Assembly: GCF_963966145.1 (NCBI RefSeq)
Contig: NC_091051.1
Coordinates: 21,142,001 to 21,206,000, forward strand
Length of the DNA: 64,000 bases
Reading direction: 5' to 3'
DNA from: Tenebrio molitor
Taxonomy: Eukaryota; Arthropoda; Insecta; Coleoptera; Tenebrionidae
Shown here: positions 33,153 to 43,845 of the stretch, piece by piece
How the letters are laid out: every line of letters begins with the position of its first letter
How positions within the stretch are numbered: position 1 is the first letter of the stretch
Translations under genes and position numbers: made by a program
Notes under the pieces: generated by a model
Seen by the model: only the letters and a program-made list of their open reading frames with translations
Told to the model about the DNA's origin: nothing
Database searches by the model: none

Positions 33153-34154
33153 CTATAAGGGGACACCAAATAAATCCTTTTTAAGTTTGTCGACTACCAG
33201 CTCATGTGCACGGCAATTCTTATAGTCCCAGGCAGCATGATCTACGGCAATTAATTCAGAGTTTTCAGAATTTTCTTTCGCTCGAAGGTTTACACAATTA
33301 ACACAAGTCAAGGTTTCCTCTTTACAGTCATGTACATCATGATTTTTGGAACAGCGAGGACAAATCACCTTATGTTTACAATTTTTGGAGGAGTGGTGAA
33401 AGCCATTACAAGTGAAACATCTAGTAACTTCAATCGCACTATAAATAGAACAGCCATTCAAACCTACTAGACAGTGCCCTATTCCTAGGGCTTTCTTATA
33501 AGTTGTCATATCCACCTCAATTATCGCTTGATAGAGATTATCCCTAGAGCTTCTTATAGGATAGAACTTAGATACCTGATATTCAGAAGTATCATCAAAA
33601 ATGTATTGATTCTGCCCGACCACATACTTTAACAAGTTTTCTCTGTTTATGTCCTTAGAGAAGCCAGCAACCCTTATCCTTGGACGAAAGGTTTTCACCT
33701 CACTGATCTCATATGCCGCTGATAGCCTATCTTTCGTCAGTTGCTTGATTTTTCCCGCATCCCCACAACCAAGCATCACACCACCGTCTCTGAGATTTTT
33801 AACTTTGCTGATATTTGCTGCCGACTCAACAGAGCTAAGGTTAATCAATACATCAGATTTAGTCTTATTAACAGATTGAGTTTTGTCCTTAGGTTTTATA
33901 ATTATTGTATTTTGAGAATTTTTCACTAGGGTCTCGGCATAAGAGGCTCTAGCATCACTCGTCTGCAGACTAGTATCTTGGATAACACATTTTTGTACAG
34001 TTTTGTTGAGATTAACTATTTCATTGCGAAGCTGCTTATTTTCAGTACACAGAGTATCTATTTTTGCCTGCATTTCGGCAACCCTACCAACTAAGCCAGC
34101 TAATTGATTCTGAATTATAACCTCTATTAATTCCTGTAACCGATCAGAAGGCAT
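33153..34154 (-). CDS. ORF1 nucleic-acid-binding protein with zinc knuckles
   Basis: The open frame runs to 34250, but the first 24 or so codons (GPFFIDSSLDQTKYHINII) are mariner transposase sequence in frame. The element's own Met is probably at 34154 (MPSDRLQELIEV). A coiled-coil-like stretch follows (EMQAKIDTLCTENKQLRNEI), then an RRM-like middle (VAGFSKDINRENLLKYVV) and CCHC knuckles: CFTCNGFHHSSKNC, CPRCSKNHDVHDC, and a third Cys pair CVNC. About 333 residues. Expected to coat retrotransposon RNA. Intact. Confidence 0.75.
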   Translation of the reverse strand: MPSDRLQELIEVIIQNQLAGLVGRVAEMQAKIDTLCTENKQLRNEIVNLNKTVQKCVIQDTSLQTSDARASYAETLVKNSQNTIIIKPKDKTQSVNKTKSDVLINLSSVESAANISKVKNLRDGGVMLGCGDAGKIKQLTKDRLSAAYEISEVKTFRPRIRVAGFSKDINRENLLKYVVGQNQYIFDDTSEYQVSKFYPIRSSRDNLYQAIIEVDMTTYKKALGIGHCLVGLNGCSIYSAIEVTRCFTCNGFHHSSKNCKHKVICPRCSKNHDVHDCKEETLTCVNCVNLRAKENSENSELIAVDHAAWDYKNCRAHELVVDKLKKDLFGVPL

Positions 34155-34179
34155 ATGAATAGATTGAGAGTTGTCAGAA

Positions 34180-34335
34180 ATTATGTTATCAATTATGTTA
34201 ATATGATATTTTGTTTGATCGAGACTGCTATCAATAAAAAAGGGACCCACTAGTCCATTCTATCTCCAAAAATGCCACACCACACGTTAACACTAAATCG
34301 TCTTTGGAAATTTTCTTCCACAGCAACATTTTAAT
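34180..34335 (-). pseudogene. Mariner-type transposase, central fragment
   Basis: Minus-strand translation gives NVAVEENFQRRFSVNVWCG, IFGDRMD and GPFFIDSSLD, the region around the first to second catalytic Asp. It is followed directly by the non-LTR 5' end. The N-terminus and TIR-binding domain are absent. Confidence 0.6.
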
Positions 34336-34721
34336 TATTATTATCAAACTGTTTTGACAAATGAACATTCAGAGCTTACTTAGTCATTTCGAGCATTTAG
34401 AACAAACTTCTCTCTTGTTTATTTTGGTCACTTGATTTTTAAATTTTGTACATTTACTCTTTAATTTCTCGACTTTTGTTTAATGAATGGGTATAGTTCT
34501 TTGCATTTTTATATTCAGAAGATAAATCTCTATAATACTGAATAGAAAAAAATCTACAGTGCTATTTGAAAAAAAGAAGCTGATGTTCATCTGTCAAAAA
34601 CTGGACACAAGATTTTTTTTTTATTAAGTTGGTATTGAAGTGTCTTCAAAATTATTTCATTTGACGTGTCATTTATTCAAATCGGATAAAAAATAAGCAA
34701 GATACAGCATAAAAGGTTTTT

Positions 34722-35271
34722 CTCCCTACCGGTTAGAAATGTATGCTGTGGATACCTCATTTGAGGTGAGAAAATTCAACTTTCTCGCTAAGGTAAGAAA
34801 GTTAATCATGAAATGTTTATGGTAAAACTGTACCAAAATACAAATGTCAAAAGTGTCAAAAGTGAAATAAGTTATTGATAAATGAAAGCCAATTCAATGA
34901 AGTAAGTTGGTAGGTCAATCATATAATCTGGAAAATAAACAGATAAGCTAGGTAGGTAGATTACTTTACCCTGTTTATATCAAATTTTCGAACAAACCTC
35001 AAATCTTCAAATGCGATGACAAGTTAATTAAACAAATAACACAGCCTACTATTCAATTCTCAAAATTTTCGTTTTAATCACGAATATAACCATCTTTTTT
35101 GACTTTTTTCAACAAAGTTGTGCCGGTAGGGAAAAAAATTGTATTCAAACCTTGTTAAGAAAGTGTCCTTGCAGACCTTAGGCACTTACAAACCTCGTCT
35201 ACGACTCGGTTTATAATCTTTGCCTGCGGTCTGCAAGAAACCACTTTCTAACCTTGGTTTGAAATATACTA
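34722..35271 (-). mobile_element. Palindrome-capped element s, inserted in a mariner TIR
   Basis: The mariner right TIR reads AAAAGGTTTTT up to the left edge and CGTCAGTCACCCTGTA after the right edge, so both boundaries are fixed by comparison with the left TIR. On minus: AAA|TAGTATATTTCAAACC, cap 35132-35271 (arms share AAGAAAGTG and TTGCAGACC), T-run, CCCTACCGG; the far end is CCGGTAGGGAG|AAAAA. ACTTTCTT / AAGAAAGT cap words recur in a small hairpin near the far end (34773-34803). No ORF. Confidence 0.75.
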
Positions 35272-35290
35272 TTTCGTCAGTCACCCTGTA

Positions 35291-36640
35291 TCTACTAACT
35301 TACGGGTCTATTTTGTAACTCTCAACGATCATCATTACTAAAGGATCCCTCGTTAGTTAGTGATCAAATGGTATTTTGTAACTTTTGCTTCTCGCTAAAT
35401 AACGTAAATTGACGTCAGCTGTCATCGTTAAATAGTTTATGCATTTTTACTATCCACTATATTTCGTTCGTGTTAATTTGTCTTATTAAAACTTGCTCTT
35501 GCGAGTTTTTCTACAGAGACATATTGATACAAGTAGTGGCAGAATTGGAAAAGAGTTCTTATAAACTATTATTAACTGATCGGTACAAAACACAGAGATC
35601 GTGATCGATTGTTAAATCAATATTTAAGAGATGTAAGTGCTTATTCACAGTGGACATAAGCTTGACATAAGGCATAAGAAATTCATGATACATGCAGTGG
35701 ATATACTATTAATTTTTACGTAACTTATGAGAAGTGACCTCAGTGAACATTATTGTTGGGTACAAAAAGGCATGAAGAATCATATTCGAGTTATATGGCC
35801 ACATAAATTATTTTCCAATTGCCCAAATTTACAAATTATTCTTAGGTATCTCTTATGTATATATTCTTATGTCTTATGTCCATTGTGAATAAACACTAAC
35901 TGATCCGTTCTTTACAACAAAAGAAAATTTCAGAAAATACTAGCGACTTAGTAGGGAGGCTGGACAAGATTTGTTTTTAGAAATTTGACCTTACGTAGAT
36001 AACGGCAGAGTCAAAAAATTCCTGCGATAAAATTTGTAGTAGCCCTGAGTTTTATGGCTCACGGCAGTTACCAAAAGCCTGTAGGAAGCAATAAGCAATG
36101 TCTCAGTCCACAGTCTTTATGAAATTGTACAAATTATGGTAAAACATTTGCCCCAGAGTATGTGATCTTTTTGCATTTAACGATTAAGGAAACGCGTTCA
36201 CACCAAGGTGACCTTTTCCAAAATAGTTTTAAAAGATGTTTCTTTCATTATTCGTTCCTTGGAGCTCTTGTAGTCGGAGAAATTTCGCCAGTGTCTACCG
36301 CACTCAAGTAGATGTGGTCCGGCGCAAAATACAAAATGAAGCCACTCCACCAATTAATAGGGATATGGAGACTTTTCGTTTTTATGATTCCCGATATTAT
36401 TCCAGGCTTGACCAAGAGGTTCCATAGTCGATCGTTTCGCGAAAACCGAATCTTGGTAATATTCCAAGAATTTTTAATGACGATGACATGTGTTCTAGAT
36501 GGCAATGTTATGAGTCGTCGAATACTCCTCTGTGAGTCACGAGCGCAAGCATGTGACCGTGTTCCTCGATGTAGCCAAAAGAGTAACTCTTGAACTCTTA
36601 CAGCTTCTAAACTAAGGGAAATAACAGATAACTTCCTAAA
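35291..36640. other. No recognised gene
   Basis: Apart from the interspersed repeat at 36246-36340, I see unique AT-rich DNA. Open frames 36236-36593 overlap that repeat and are not supported. Confidence 0.4.
36246..36340 (+). repeat. Interspersed repeat shared with 2400-2500
   Basis: CGCCAGTGTCTACCGCACTC and TGTGGTCCGGCGCAAAAT match the first copy. Same orientation, unknown class. Confidence 0.4.
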
Positions 36641-36999
36641 TTACATAGTACTATGCCAGCGAATAAATTTCCGACACCAAATTTGCTGTCATTTGGAACA
36701 ATGAAATGTAGTCTAGGCTTTATTGTCATAATTTCTGACATATTAAAATTATTTTTGTAATATCTAGTTGTTAAAGGTGGCTTTCCGGACTGTTTGTCAC
36801 CATGTAAACAACCTCATAACGGCCGGAGTCCGTTAAGGGTGTCCGTTATGAGCGGGAGCGGCCGTTATGAATGACTAAATAACTATAGCAACGTAGATCT
36901 AGACTTTATTTTTCAACTTTTTTACAATTGGTACAATAATAATTAATGTTTAATGTTATGGGACACACCTTGAATTAATCGAAATCCGTATGCGACTAG

Positions 37000-37375
37000 C
37001 AGATGTAGACGAGATCGAAGATGATTCTTCAGAATTTGAACACCAACACAAGCGCGATTTTGCAGGGAATAACGATGACCTCACTTGCTGTGCGGCCATC
37101 CGGACATCGGGAATATCTTGATCGCGATTTTTTATTGATTTCAGTCGTTTATTTTCAACGGAAAGTTGTGTTGAACAAATCTGACAAACAGCAGCAAATG
37201 TAGACAAGTTCGAAGATGATGCTTCACAATTTTAAGACTAACACAAGCGCGATTTTGCAGGCAATAACGATACCTCACTTCCGGACATCCGGCATATCTT
37301 GATTGCGATTTTTTATTGATTTCATTCATTTATTTTCAACGGAAAGTTAAGCGTTGAACAAATCTGACAAACAAC
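37000..37375. repeat. Tandem duplication, unit about 185 bp
   Basis: 37000-37195 and 37196-37375 share AAGCGCGATTTTGCAGG, ATCTTGATYGCGATTTTTTA and TTTATTTTCAACGGAAAGTT. Copies differ by small indels. The frame in copy 1 (DEIEDDSSEFEHQHKRDF) is acidic, like the C-terminus of some pogo-type transposases, but that is weak. Confidence 0.65.
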
Positions 37376-37524
37376 ATTGAAACAATTTTTTTTCACAAAC
37401 AACGGTTGACATGACGACGTCCTTCGCACACTTATTAATCATTCGGTTTTTTCGATGGCGTTGAAAAAAATGTATTTCAAAAAGATAATTGTGAACGAAT
37501 CGTAGAGATATTACAAAAACTATT

Positions 37525-37885
37525 GTACTATGGCGGACAATAAATTTAGGCCGGCAATTTTCTGACATTTCAAAAAAGTCAATGCAAGCGACCATTTATT
37601 GTCATTATGACTGATGTGTCAGTTTGTCAAATTGAAGGTTTTTAAGCTGTTTGGCGTTTCCTTCGCCCTTTTCGTAACTTACACATGACGCACTAGCATA
37701 ACTGATTTATAGTAGCACTTCTCTATGGTGCACGCTTCTTTTCTCAATTTTAATTTTGATTATCGCTGTCAAGATGACAAGAATGACAAAAATCGAAAAT
37801 GGGGTTAGTTGAACATAATGCCAGCTTTACATTTTGATGTCAAGCCAATGACAGGCCGGCCTAAATTTATTGTCCGCCATAGTAC
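37525..37885. mobile_element. MITE with perfect 31-bp TIRs
   Basis: TACTATGGCGGACAATAAAT plus 11 more bases are perfectly inverted at both ends, at TA sites. The interior is AT-rich; a 62-codon-range frame is chance. Perfect TIRs suggest a recent insertion. It abuts palindrome 37886-38016. Confidence 0.85.
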
Positions 37886-38016
37886 AATACACGTCCGTTA
37901 GGGCCTTTACAGCCTCGCCAATATTATTCGACTCGCTCTGCGAGCTCGTGTCTTACAAAATCTCTGGCGCGGCAGTAAAGGCTATCCTAACGGACTTCTA
38001 ATGTAAAATACTATTT
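37886..38016. repeat. Cap palindrome o
   Basis: Arms share GTCCGTTAGG, GCCTTTAC and GCCTCGCCA/TGGCGCGGC around CGACTCGCTCTGCGAGC. The inner end TACTATTTCTC fits the PCE pattern. The outer tip was overwritten by the MITE at 37885. No far end identified. Confidence 0.5.
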
Positions 38017-38165
38017 CTCAATACTTCAAAGTAACGTCAGATTAACTGAATCTGAACATTGTGTCAAAGTGACAACTGTAGAAAATAGGGTTATTAATAT
38101 GTAAAGGGTGTTTTACAACTAATGACAATGACATGAAATTGATGTCCGAAATTTATTCGCTGGCA

Positions 38166-38561
38166 TATAATCTGTTTCAAAATCAAAAACCCAACACCTG
38201 TTGAATTATGTTGGCAGAAAAAAGAAATCCCTAGAAAAAGTTTAATTTTTTTGGGTTGGCTCAACTCTCGCCAAAATTTGACATTGAACGTTGCGTTTAT
38301 TTACGAAACACAAAATAATTATTAATTTATTATGTACAAAAAGGTTTTAGCTACCATATCATACTTTTTGAGTGAAATAATAAAATGACAATAAAAAACA
38401 CGATGAACTACCGTCAAAACGACTGTCCAACAGTTTTCTCTCATAACCCCAGTTTTTTCTGACACGTGCAGACACTAAAAACAAATGTCGCCGACGTTGT
38501 CGGTTGTATTTTCGAGGTAGAATGCACTGTTGGTGGATTTTTGATTTTGAAACAGATTATA
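38166..38561. mobile_element. MITE TATAATCTGTTTCAAAATC
   Basis: Both ends carry TATAATCTGTTTCAAAATCA (right end inverse). Inserted at TA in the right TIR of 36649-38564. Confidence 0.75.
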
Positions 38562-38742
38562 GTACCAATGAAACGAACTTTAATGTATTAGGCATTCACG
38601 ATCTTTTTGGGACCGAGTTGGCTATGACCATCTAGTGATTTTGTTGGCAGTACCTCGGTGATAACTACATTCCCTAAAGGAAATTGACACTTTTTGTGTT
38701 AGGTTAGGTTGTTTTCAAATTAAGGTTATATTATCTGAATAG

Positions 38743-39104
38743 GTACTATCGCGGCCAAAATACTTTGGTCGTCACTTTTTGACACTTCAAATGTAAATCA
38801 AGTATTAATGTCAATATACATGGCAATTTCAAATTATTCTTGTCAAAAAAATGGCACCTTTAGTTTTTGATAAATATAGAATCGTCTTAATTGCTTCTGA
38901 AGGTTGTCTAAACCGCGATCATGTTGATCTTTTGCTTTTGAACCCTGTCTCCGCAGCTGGGATTTACCCCATCTGTATGACACTGATAGATTAAAATAAT
39001 TTTGACAACAGTGAAAAATAAGGTTAAACACCCTAAAGCTTGCTTTACAATTGAATATCATTTATGTCACATTGACGACCAAAGTATTTTGGCCGCGATA
39101 GTAC
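38743..39104. mobile_element. MITE TACTATCGCGGCCAAAATA
   Basis: TIRs of 31 bases, TACTATCGCGGCCAAAATAC at both ends (right inverse). The right TA is shared with the next MITE at 39102. The 72-codon minus frame inside is chance. Confidence 0.8.
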
Positions 39105-39318
39105 AGTGGGGAGCACGGAATTTCGCACACCAATTTGTATGTCATTAAAAAAAACTATCTAGTCTAAGCTTTATTGTCATTATAATCAATCATGATATAT
39201 GTTATCATGACTGATGTTTCACCTAAACTGTCACGAAACTGCCGCCAGTATGTCATTTTAATAAAATTATGCCAGTGATATGTCCAATGTGTGCGAAATT
39301 CCGTGCTCGCCACTGTAC
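39102..39318. mobile_element. MITE TACAGTGGGGAGCACGGAAT
   Basis: Ends TACAGTGGGGAGCACGGAAT and the inverse of ATTCCGTGCTCGCCACTGTA, then TTTCGCACAC. The tip resembles 47269-47516 (GGACACGGAAT). Confidence 0.8.
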
Positions 39319-39658
39319 ATTGTTGCCGGATCTCTGAAATCTGGTCTATTCTTTTTAAATTGGAAGTAACATCGTTTAATGGAAATTTTTTGTCGTAACA
39401 AAATTATTTTGGCAATTTTCACTTTTCCTTTTGCCAAAATTAATTACTTTTACACACTTAATACATCATTTACTTTCTTACGAATATTATAATAATAAAT
39501 CTGGCAATATGGTGCCAAGAAAATGTCGAACAGACACTGACAGAAAAAAAAGTTGCATCCGTTGCATCACTGAATCAGTTAGTCCAACATGAAAAGAAAA
39601 AAAACAGAATGTGTCGTAAAGACGCACGATAGGAGTGAAACTTTTGTATTACAGGGAA

Positions 39659-39798
39659 ACAATGGGTTATATGCATAAACCATTAGCAAATGCTTTTACT
39701 TGTATTAGTGAGAGATAGAAATACATGGATCTATTAGATAGAAAAAGACAAATATATAGTATAAGCAAATGCTTATTCTTATGCATACTACCCATTGT
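39659..39798. mobile_element. Short MITE ACAATGGGTTATATGCATAA
   Basis: About 33-base inverted ends (ACAATGGGTTATATGCATAA, then GCAAATG) with a 70-base centre. Non-coding. Confidence 0.65.
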
Positions 39799-40474
39799 AA
39801 TTATTCATCAATCACTTTTAAATAGCATATTCACAACAAAATTGTATATTTTAATGAAGAAAATAAATTATAAACAACGATAACACTAAACAATATCGAA
39901 ATGCGTAACTCATTGTTCATTTTTAAGCCTCCAAATCAAAGAGAGGACATTATCGATAAATGCCGTGAGTGTGACAAAGACAGAGACACTGCTCCCACAC
40001 TGCCCCACAATAGTGTTTACCCCCACCACTTTTCGTCACACAAAAAGGTTGCCGATCAGAATTTCAAGACCCTCCCATAAAAAGTTTCACTTCAAAAATC
40101 ATAGCCAACTCGGTTCCAAAAAGATTGTGAATGCCTTATACTTGAACCTGAATTCATTACATGATACGTAAATCAACACTTGACAAAAGTATCTACCGTG
40201 CAATCAACAATTACTTAGGTAAGGGGCGGCTATAACTTTTACACTGTCAGATTTTTCGTATCTTCGCTAACTTTACCTAATAAAACTTCAAACAACTGTC
40301 ACTATTAATGAAATTTTAACGCAAAACAGGATATAAGATTCGACATTGAGTCTTACTTTCGTAATGGTGTTTTCATTTTCAATAACGGAGAATTGAGATA
40401 CAGCACTGTTGCCTGTTTGGTCGAGTTCTTGGAGGCAGATTTCTTGGCTTCTAGTTCTGAGAAATAGGGTTAAA

Positions 40475-40668
40475 ATGTTTAGTGAAATTGGAAATGTAGA
40501 ACATAAGAAAGGGGCTCGGAGGCCAACAGTACATACCCCAGATGCCATAGCAAATGTTATCCAACAAATGGAAAATAAAAAGTGTTTTTATTTAAATAGA
40601 GTTTATCCTCTAGCAGACATGCGTCCAAAATCTCAGGAGCTTCTTTGTTCTAAACTAAATCATTGTTG
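40475..40668 (+). pseudogene. Mariner-type transposase N-terminal linker remnant
   Basis: The frame starting MFSEIGNVEHKKGARRPTVH, then TPDAIANVIQQMEN, resembles the linker between the two HTH motifs of mariner-type transposases (GRPRTVRTPENV-like). After about residue 37 similarity stops. No TIRs identified around it. Confidence 0.4.
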
Positions 40669-40894
40669 ATCGCACGGTATAATTAACACGAAAAATTTTA
40701 AAAACGTATCTACTAGGTCATCGTTTATTACTGATTTTGAGATACAAAAATTCAAAATTCATAATTCTTCTATTTGTTTTGTTAACGTTGCTTGATGGCC
40801 TGCTTATGGGTTTTGCACTAAAAATTAAAAAAAAATAAACAGAAACCAAAACATGTAAAATATACTCACAAAATACGCGAAAACGTTGTCGACA

Positions 40895-41015
40895 ACAGTT
40901 TTAATAATGTCACAGGCGCCTGCAATTAAAGCAGCTGCACACATTGCAGGTATTTCCATGGTTCCTGATGTTAAACTTGCGTCTTGCCTTGCTTGTCGAA
41001 TCGATGAAAAGGTAT
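40895..41015 (-). other. Possible orphan exon (unknown gene)
   Basis: On minus an AG acceptor precedes CAAGGCAAGACGC and a strong GTGAGT donor follows CGCGTATTTT (about 40875). The frame encodes ARQDASLTSGTMEIPAMCAA and continues to DNVFAYF. I do not recognise it. A plus-strand reading is also open, so the strand is uncertain. Confidence 0.25.
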
Positions 41016-41102
41016 TTATCAATCGGTCTGGTCTCGGACATCGTGAAATATGGAGGTGGGACATCAAATATTTGAGAAAGTGAAGGTTACGGGGATTAAA
41101 TG

Positions 41103-41398
41103 CAGTTAAGAAGGATTTCGCGAAATTTTAAACAAACATCAGAGATACTGAAAAAGAAATTACCTCATCGTAGTTCTTCTTGTGCATAAAGAGATTCTTA
41201 TATTTTCCTTGGTTATGTTGAATATATCAATAATTGCCAATACAGTTAAGAAGGATTTCGCGAAATTTTAAACAAACATCAGAGATACTGAAAAAGAAAT
41301 TACCTCATCGTAGTTCTTCTTGCAATAAACTCAGGTGTGCATAAAGAGATTCTTATATTTTCCTTGGTTATGTTGAATATATCAATAATTGCCAATAC
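41103..41398. repeat. Tandem duplication, 140-bp unit
   Basis: 41103-41242 and 41243-41398 are almost identical, both starting CAGTTAAGAAGGATTTCGCG. The second has about 16 extra bases (CAATAAACTCAGGTG) after TTCTTCTTG. High identity means a recent duplication or an assembly artefact. Confidence 0.85.
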
Positions 41399-41424
41399 AG
41401 TTATGATTGGTTTTGTTTTGATAG

Positions 41425-41498
41425 GTACATAATTGGAATAGCCGCAGGTGTCAAAGTATTCGCTTCAAAACAAGAATTGGTAAACACCAAAAAGAAGG
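41425..41498 (+). other. Possible orphan exon (unknown gene)
   Basis: TTTTGATAG acceptor and AAGAAG|GTATGT donor bracket 74 bases open in one frame: YIIGIAAGVKVFASKQELVN, hydrophobic then charged, like a membrane anchor. No neighbouring exon found. Confidence 0.25.
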
Positions 41499-41546
41499 TA
41501 TGTAGCAATTAATAAATTTATGTTTCATTTTAATTTACTGTGTTTC

Positions 41547-42633
41547 TAAGGGCTGGATTCACCAACGCCAGTTAAAGTTAACTGTAGGTTAAAATATACG
41601 AAAACATTGTTATAACTAAGGGCCGGATTTATATGCACTAAAAAAGTCGAAATATGCATGCAAGATATGCTTCCGAGATTACAAAATATGCACTTAAGTA
41701 TACAAAATATGCACCTAAATATGCTTTAAAAAAATCAAAAGAGGCAAGTTTTTTAAATTTATATGTATTAAAAAATAATACAATTACAATACAATGTTGA
41801 TTTTATTACTATTAAAATGGCAAACAAGATACTTTTCTAAATTTTCTGGAGTAAAATGTCAGATAAAATACTTTTTGTGTTTGGAACATGTTTGACAAAA
41901 AATGACTTTCCCGCCAGCAGTAATATGTTCCGATTTTGATATCCATTCACGAATTTGTTGACTTCTGCACACTTTCACTTTAGGCATTCTGGAAAACTCA
42001 TATTTTCGATTCGCCACAAAAAAATTTTCAAAATTTCTCGAAATGACAATTTTAATACACTGAAAATCAACGGTAAAAAATTACCACCACTGGAAACTAA
42101 ATCTTATTTAACAAGAATATATCTCCAGTAAGCTGTTGAACATACGAAAGACGTGATTATGAGAGAAATTGTCATATTTAGACCAAATTGCCAATGCATA
42201 CATTATATCATTTTATTGCAGAATTGTGTCGGCACACGGTGGCAAGTGCTCCCCTCTCACTAAACTATACCTATAAACCTGACCAGTCGGCAGTGTCGGC
42301 ACATTTTTGCAACTTCCATATCAAAGGCGGCCTTTTCTTGAAGTGGCTAGACCAGATGTGCGTTTTCCTGGGTTATATGCAAATAAATATGCATTTATTG
42401 TAAAATATGCTTTTATTGATAAATATGCAATAATATGCATAATAAGAATGATGTTATTTTATTTAGAATCATCTGAAACGCCAAGAAATCTTCAAAGTAA
42501 TCCGAAGCTGTTTATCAAAAAAATATGCAAATGCATATAAATCCGGCCTTTAGTTATAACAATAGGTAACTAAAGTAACGAAGCATTTTAACCTACAGTT
42601 AACTTTAACTGGCGTTGGTGAATCCGGCCCTTA
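41547..42633. mobile_element. MITE TAAGGGCTGGATTCACCAAC, split by a hAT element
   Basis: Arms 41547-41616 and 42553-42633 are inverted copies (GGATTCACCAACGCCAGTTA, GTTAACTGTAGGTTAAAAT). A hAT element of 936 bp sits at the centre. Original length about 150. Confidence 0.75.
41617..42552. mobile_element. hAT-type element rich in ATATGC, copy 1
   Basis: Tips TAAGGGCCGGATTTATATGC and the inverse TAAAGGCCGGATTTATATGC. Exact 8-bp duplication GTTATAAC (41609-41616, 42553-42560). Subterminal regions have many ATATGCA/TGCATAT words. A second copy is at 52252-53103. No transposase. Confidence 0.85.
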
Positions 42634-43163
42634 AGACGGTTTGACACGATGATATTTTTAATATAAAATTTAACATAAAAAAATTTAGACATTTTTTTAT
42701 ACGATTGATCTTCAAATTTTAACAATAAATCTGATGAAAAATGAAAATCCTGTTTGCAACGCAGTACAAATTTTTGTCATGATCGCATGCGCACATGTCT
42801 GTTGCTATGGCTACCGACATGTTGACAGTTCCAACATAACTCAATTGTGATGTTCTAACCGTTCAAAAACACTTCACACTTCAGTCATACTTCAGAGTGA
42901 TGTCTTCAAACATTAATTTGATAACTGACACTACTATTAACAGTACAGAAATGAGTGGGAACGCTGGCGGGGGGCTTCCGTTGCTCCTGCGCATTTTTGT
43001 GCGCATATTTGAGAGTTTATAGAACATGTTCTATAATTTTTAATCTAAAATTTGTTAACATTTTTATTATCAAATTTAACTGTATGCTACGCACCGAAAT
43101 ATTTAATATTATTTTTGGTGTTAAATTTTATATCAAAACTGTCATGTGTCAAACGGCTTTTAG
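42634..43163. mobile_element. MITE GACGGTTTGACACGATGATA
   Basis: Left ACGGTTTGACACGATGATAT...ATATAAAATTTAACA and right GTTAAATTTTATATCAAAAC...GTGTCAAACGGC are inverse. It abuts the previous MITE. A GC-rich central patch at 42955-42995 is unexplained. Confidence 0.65.
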
Positions 43164-43840
43164 TCGCAAAAATTGGTTTTGGAGAACCGTTACACAGTTT
43201 AAATGAGTAAGTACGAACTTACCATAATATGTTCCCTGTTAGTGAATCCTTCAGAAATTGATATCACCTTCAATGAAATAGCTGGCATAGATAATGTAAT
43301 TGATATGATTATTTTTTAAACAGTCCTGTCAGCCAATCGTAATCAGGAAAAATTTCAAATGGACCAATAGCATCAAAATTACACTGACTATTTGCTAGTA
43401 GCTAATTACCGTGATAATTTTTTCGCAGCCGTTTGTTTCAATATAACCATTAAAAATTCAGCACCGTCGCCATTATGGAGTACCATTCAGATTTCACTTT
43501 TGAGATTTGACATAGTTTAAAAAATAATCACGCCGAATTACATTCGTGATGGTAATTTTTTTGACTATATCATTCATTACTTTATAAACCAATAAGAATC
43601 TTTGATTTTCTTTAGTTACCATGTATTACAGCGGTTATTGTAGTAACCAGGGCGATTTCGAATATACGAACCTTTGTATATTCGAATATACCAAACTTTG
43701 TATTTTCGCTCGCCGCCTTAACTTACAAAAATTTTTGCGCTAGCCGTCACATTAACGTCACATTAAATCGCTCTGCTACTGAATGCGCCCAGTCGGTTTC
43801 GGGAACCTGTTTATTTATTTATTTATTTTTATTTAATTCA
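43164..43840. other. No recognised gene; small AT hairpin
   Basis: Around 43659-43705, TCGAATATACGAACCTTTG and TATTCGAATATACCAAAC form a local repeat/hairpin. Nothing coding. Confidence 0.4.
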
Positions 43841-43845
43841 TGATA

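Larger units (their letters stand above)
30036..34190 (-). mobile_element. Non-LTR retrotransposon (jockey/CR1-like), nearly full length
   Basis: ORF1 and ORF2 in tandem, then a 3' UTR ending in an (ATT)n/(AAT)n simple tail (30037-30073 plus strand). It was inserted into a mariner-type transposase gene in the same orientation. One frameshift in ORF2. No RNase H or LTRs. The clade is from motif style (YQNVRGLNSK endonuclease start, FQMYADDLK RT box) and is not firm. Confidence 0.75.
29306..35290 (-). mobile_element. Mariner-like element holding a non-LTR and a capped element
   Basis: Left TACAGGTTGACTGACGAAAA and the inverse of the right end, TACAGGGTGACTGACGAAAT. Homology continues for about 110 bases (CTTTATCCGATTTGAATAAA on both sides). 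On the right it is split by element s (34722-35271). Transposase remnants occur on minus before and after the non-LTR insertion. Original size was probably about 1.3 kb. Confidence 0.7.
36649..38564. mobile_element. DNA element TACTATGCCAGCGAATAAA
   Basis: Left TACTATGCCAGCGAATAAAT; the right TIR is the inverse, interrupted by MITE 38166-38561 at its TA. Inside are a tandem duplication, a 361-bp MITE and a cap palindrome. A GC-rich block at about 36820-36875 contains four CATAACGG/CCGTTATG words. No transposase recognised. Confidence 0.55.
38589..40138. mobile_element. DNA element TAGGCATTCACGATC with nested MITEs
   Basis: TIRs about 40 bases: TAGGCATTCACGATCTTTTT and the inverse ending at 40138 (TAAGGCATTCACAATCTTTT), both followed by CCGAGTTGGCTATGA. 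Three MITEs lie inside (38743, 39102, 39659). No recognised transposase. Confidence 0.65.

Noticed and set aside
38843..39061. 72-codon minus frame
   Set aside because: Lies wholly inside a MITE with no coding relatives.
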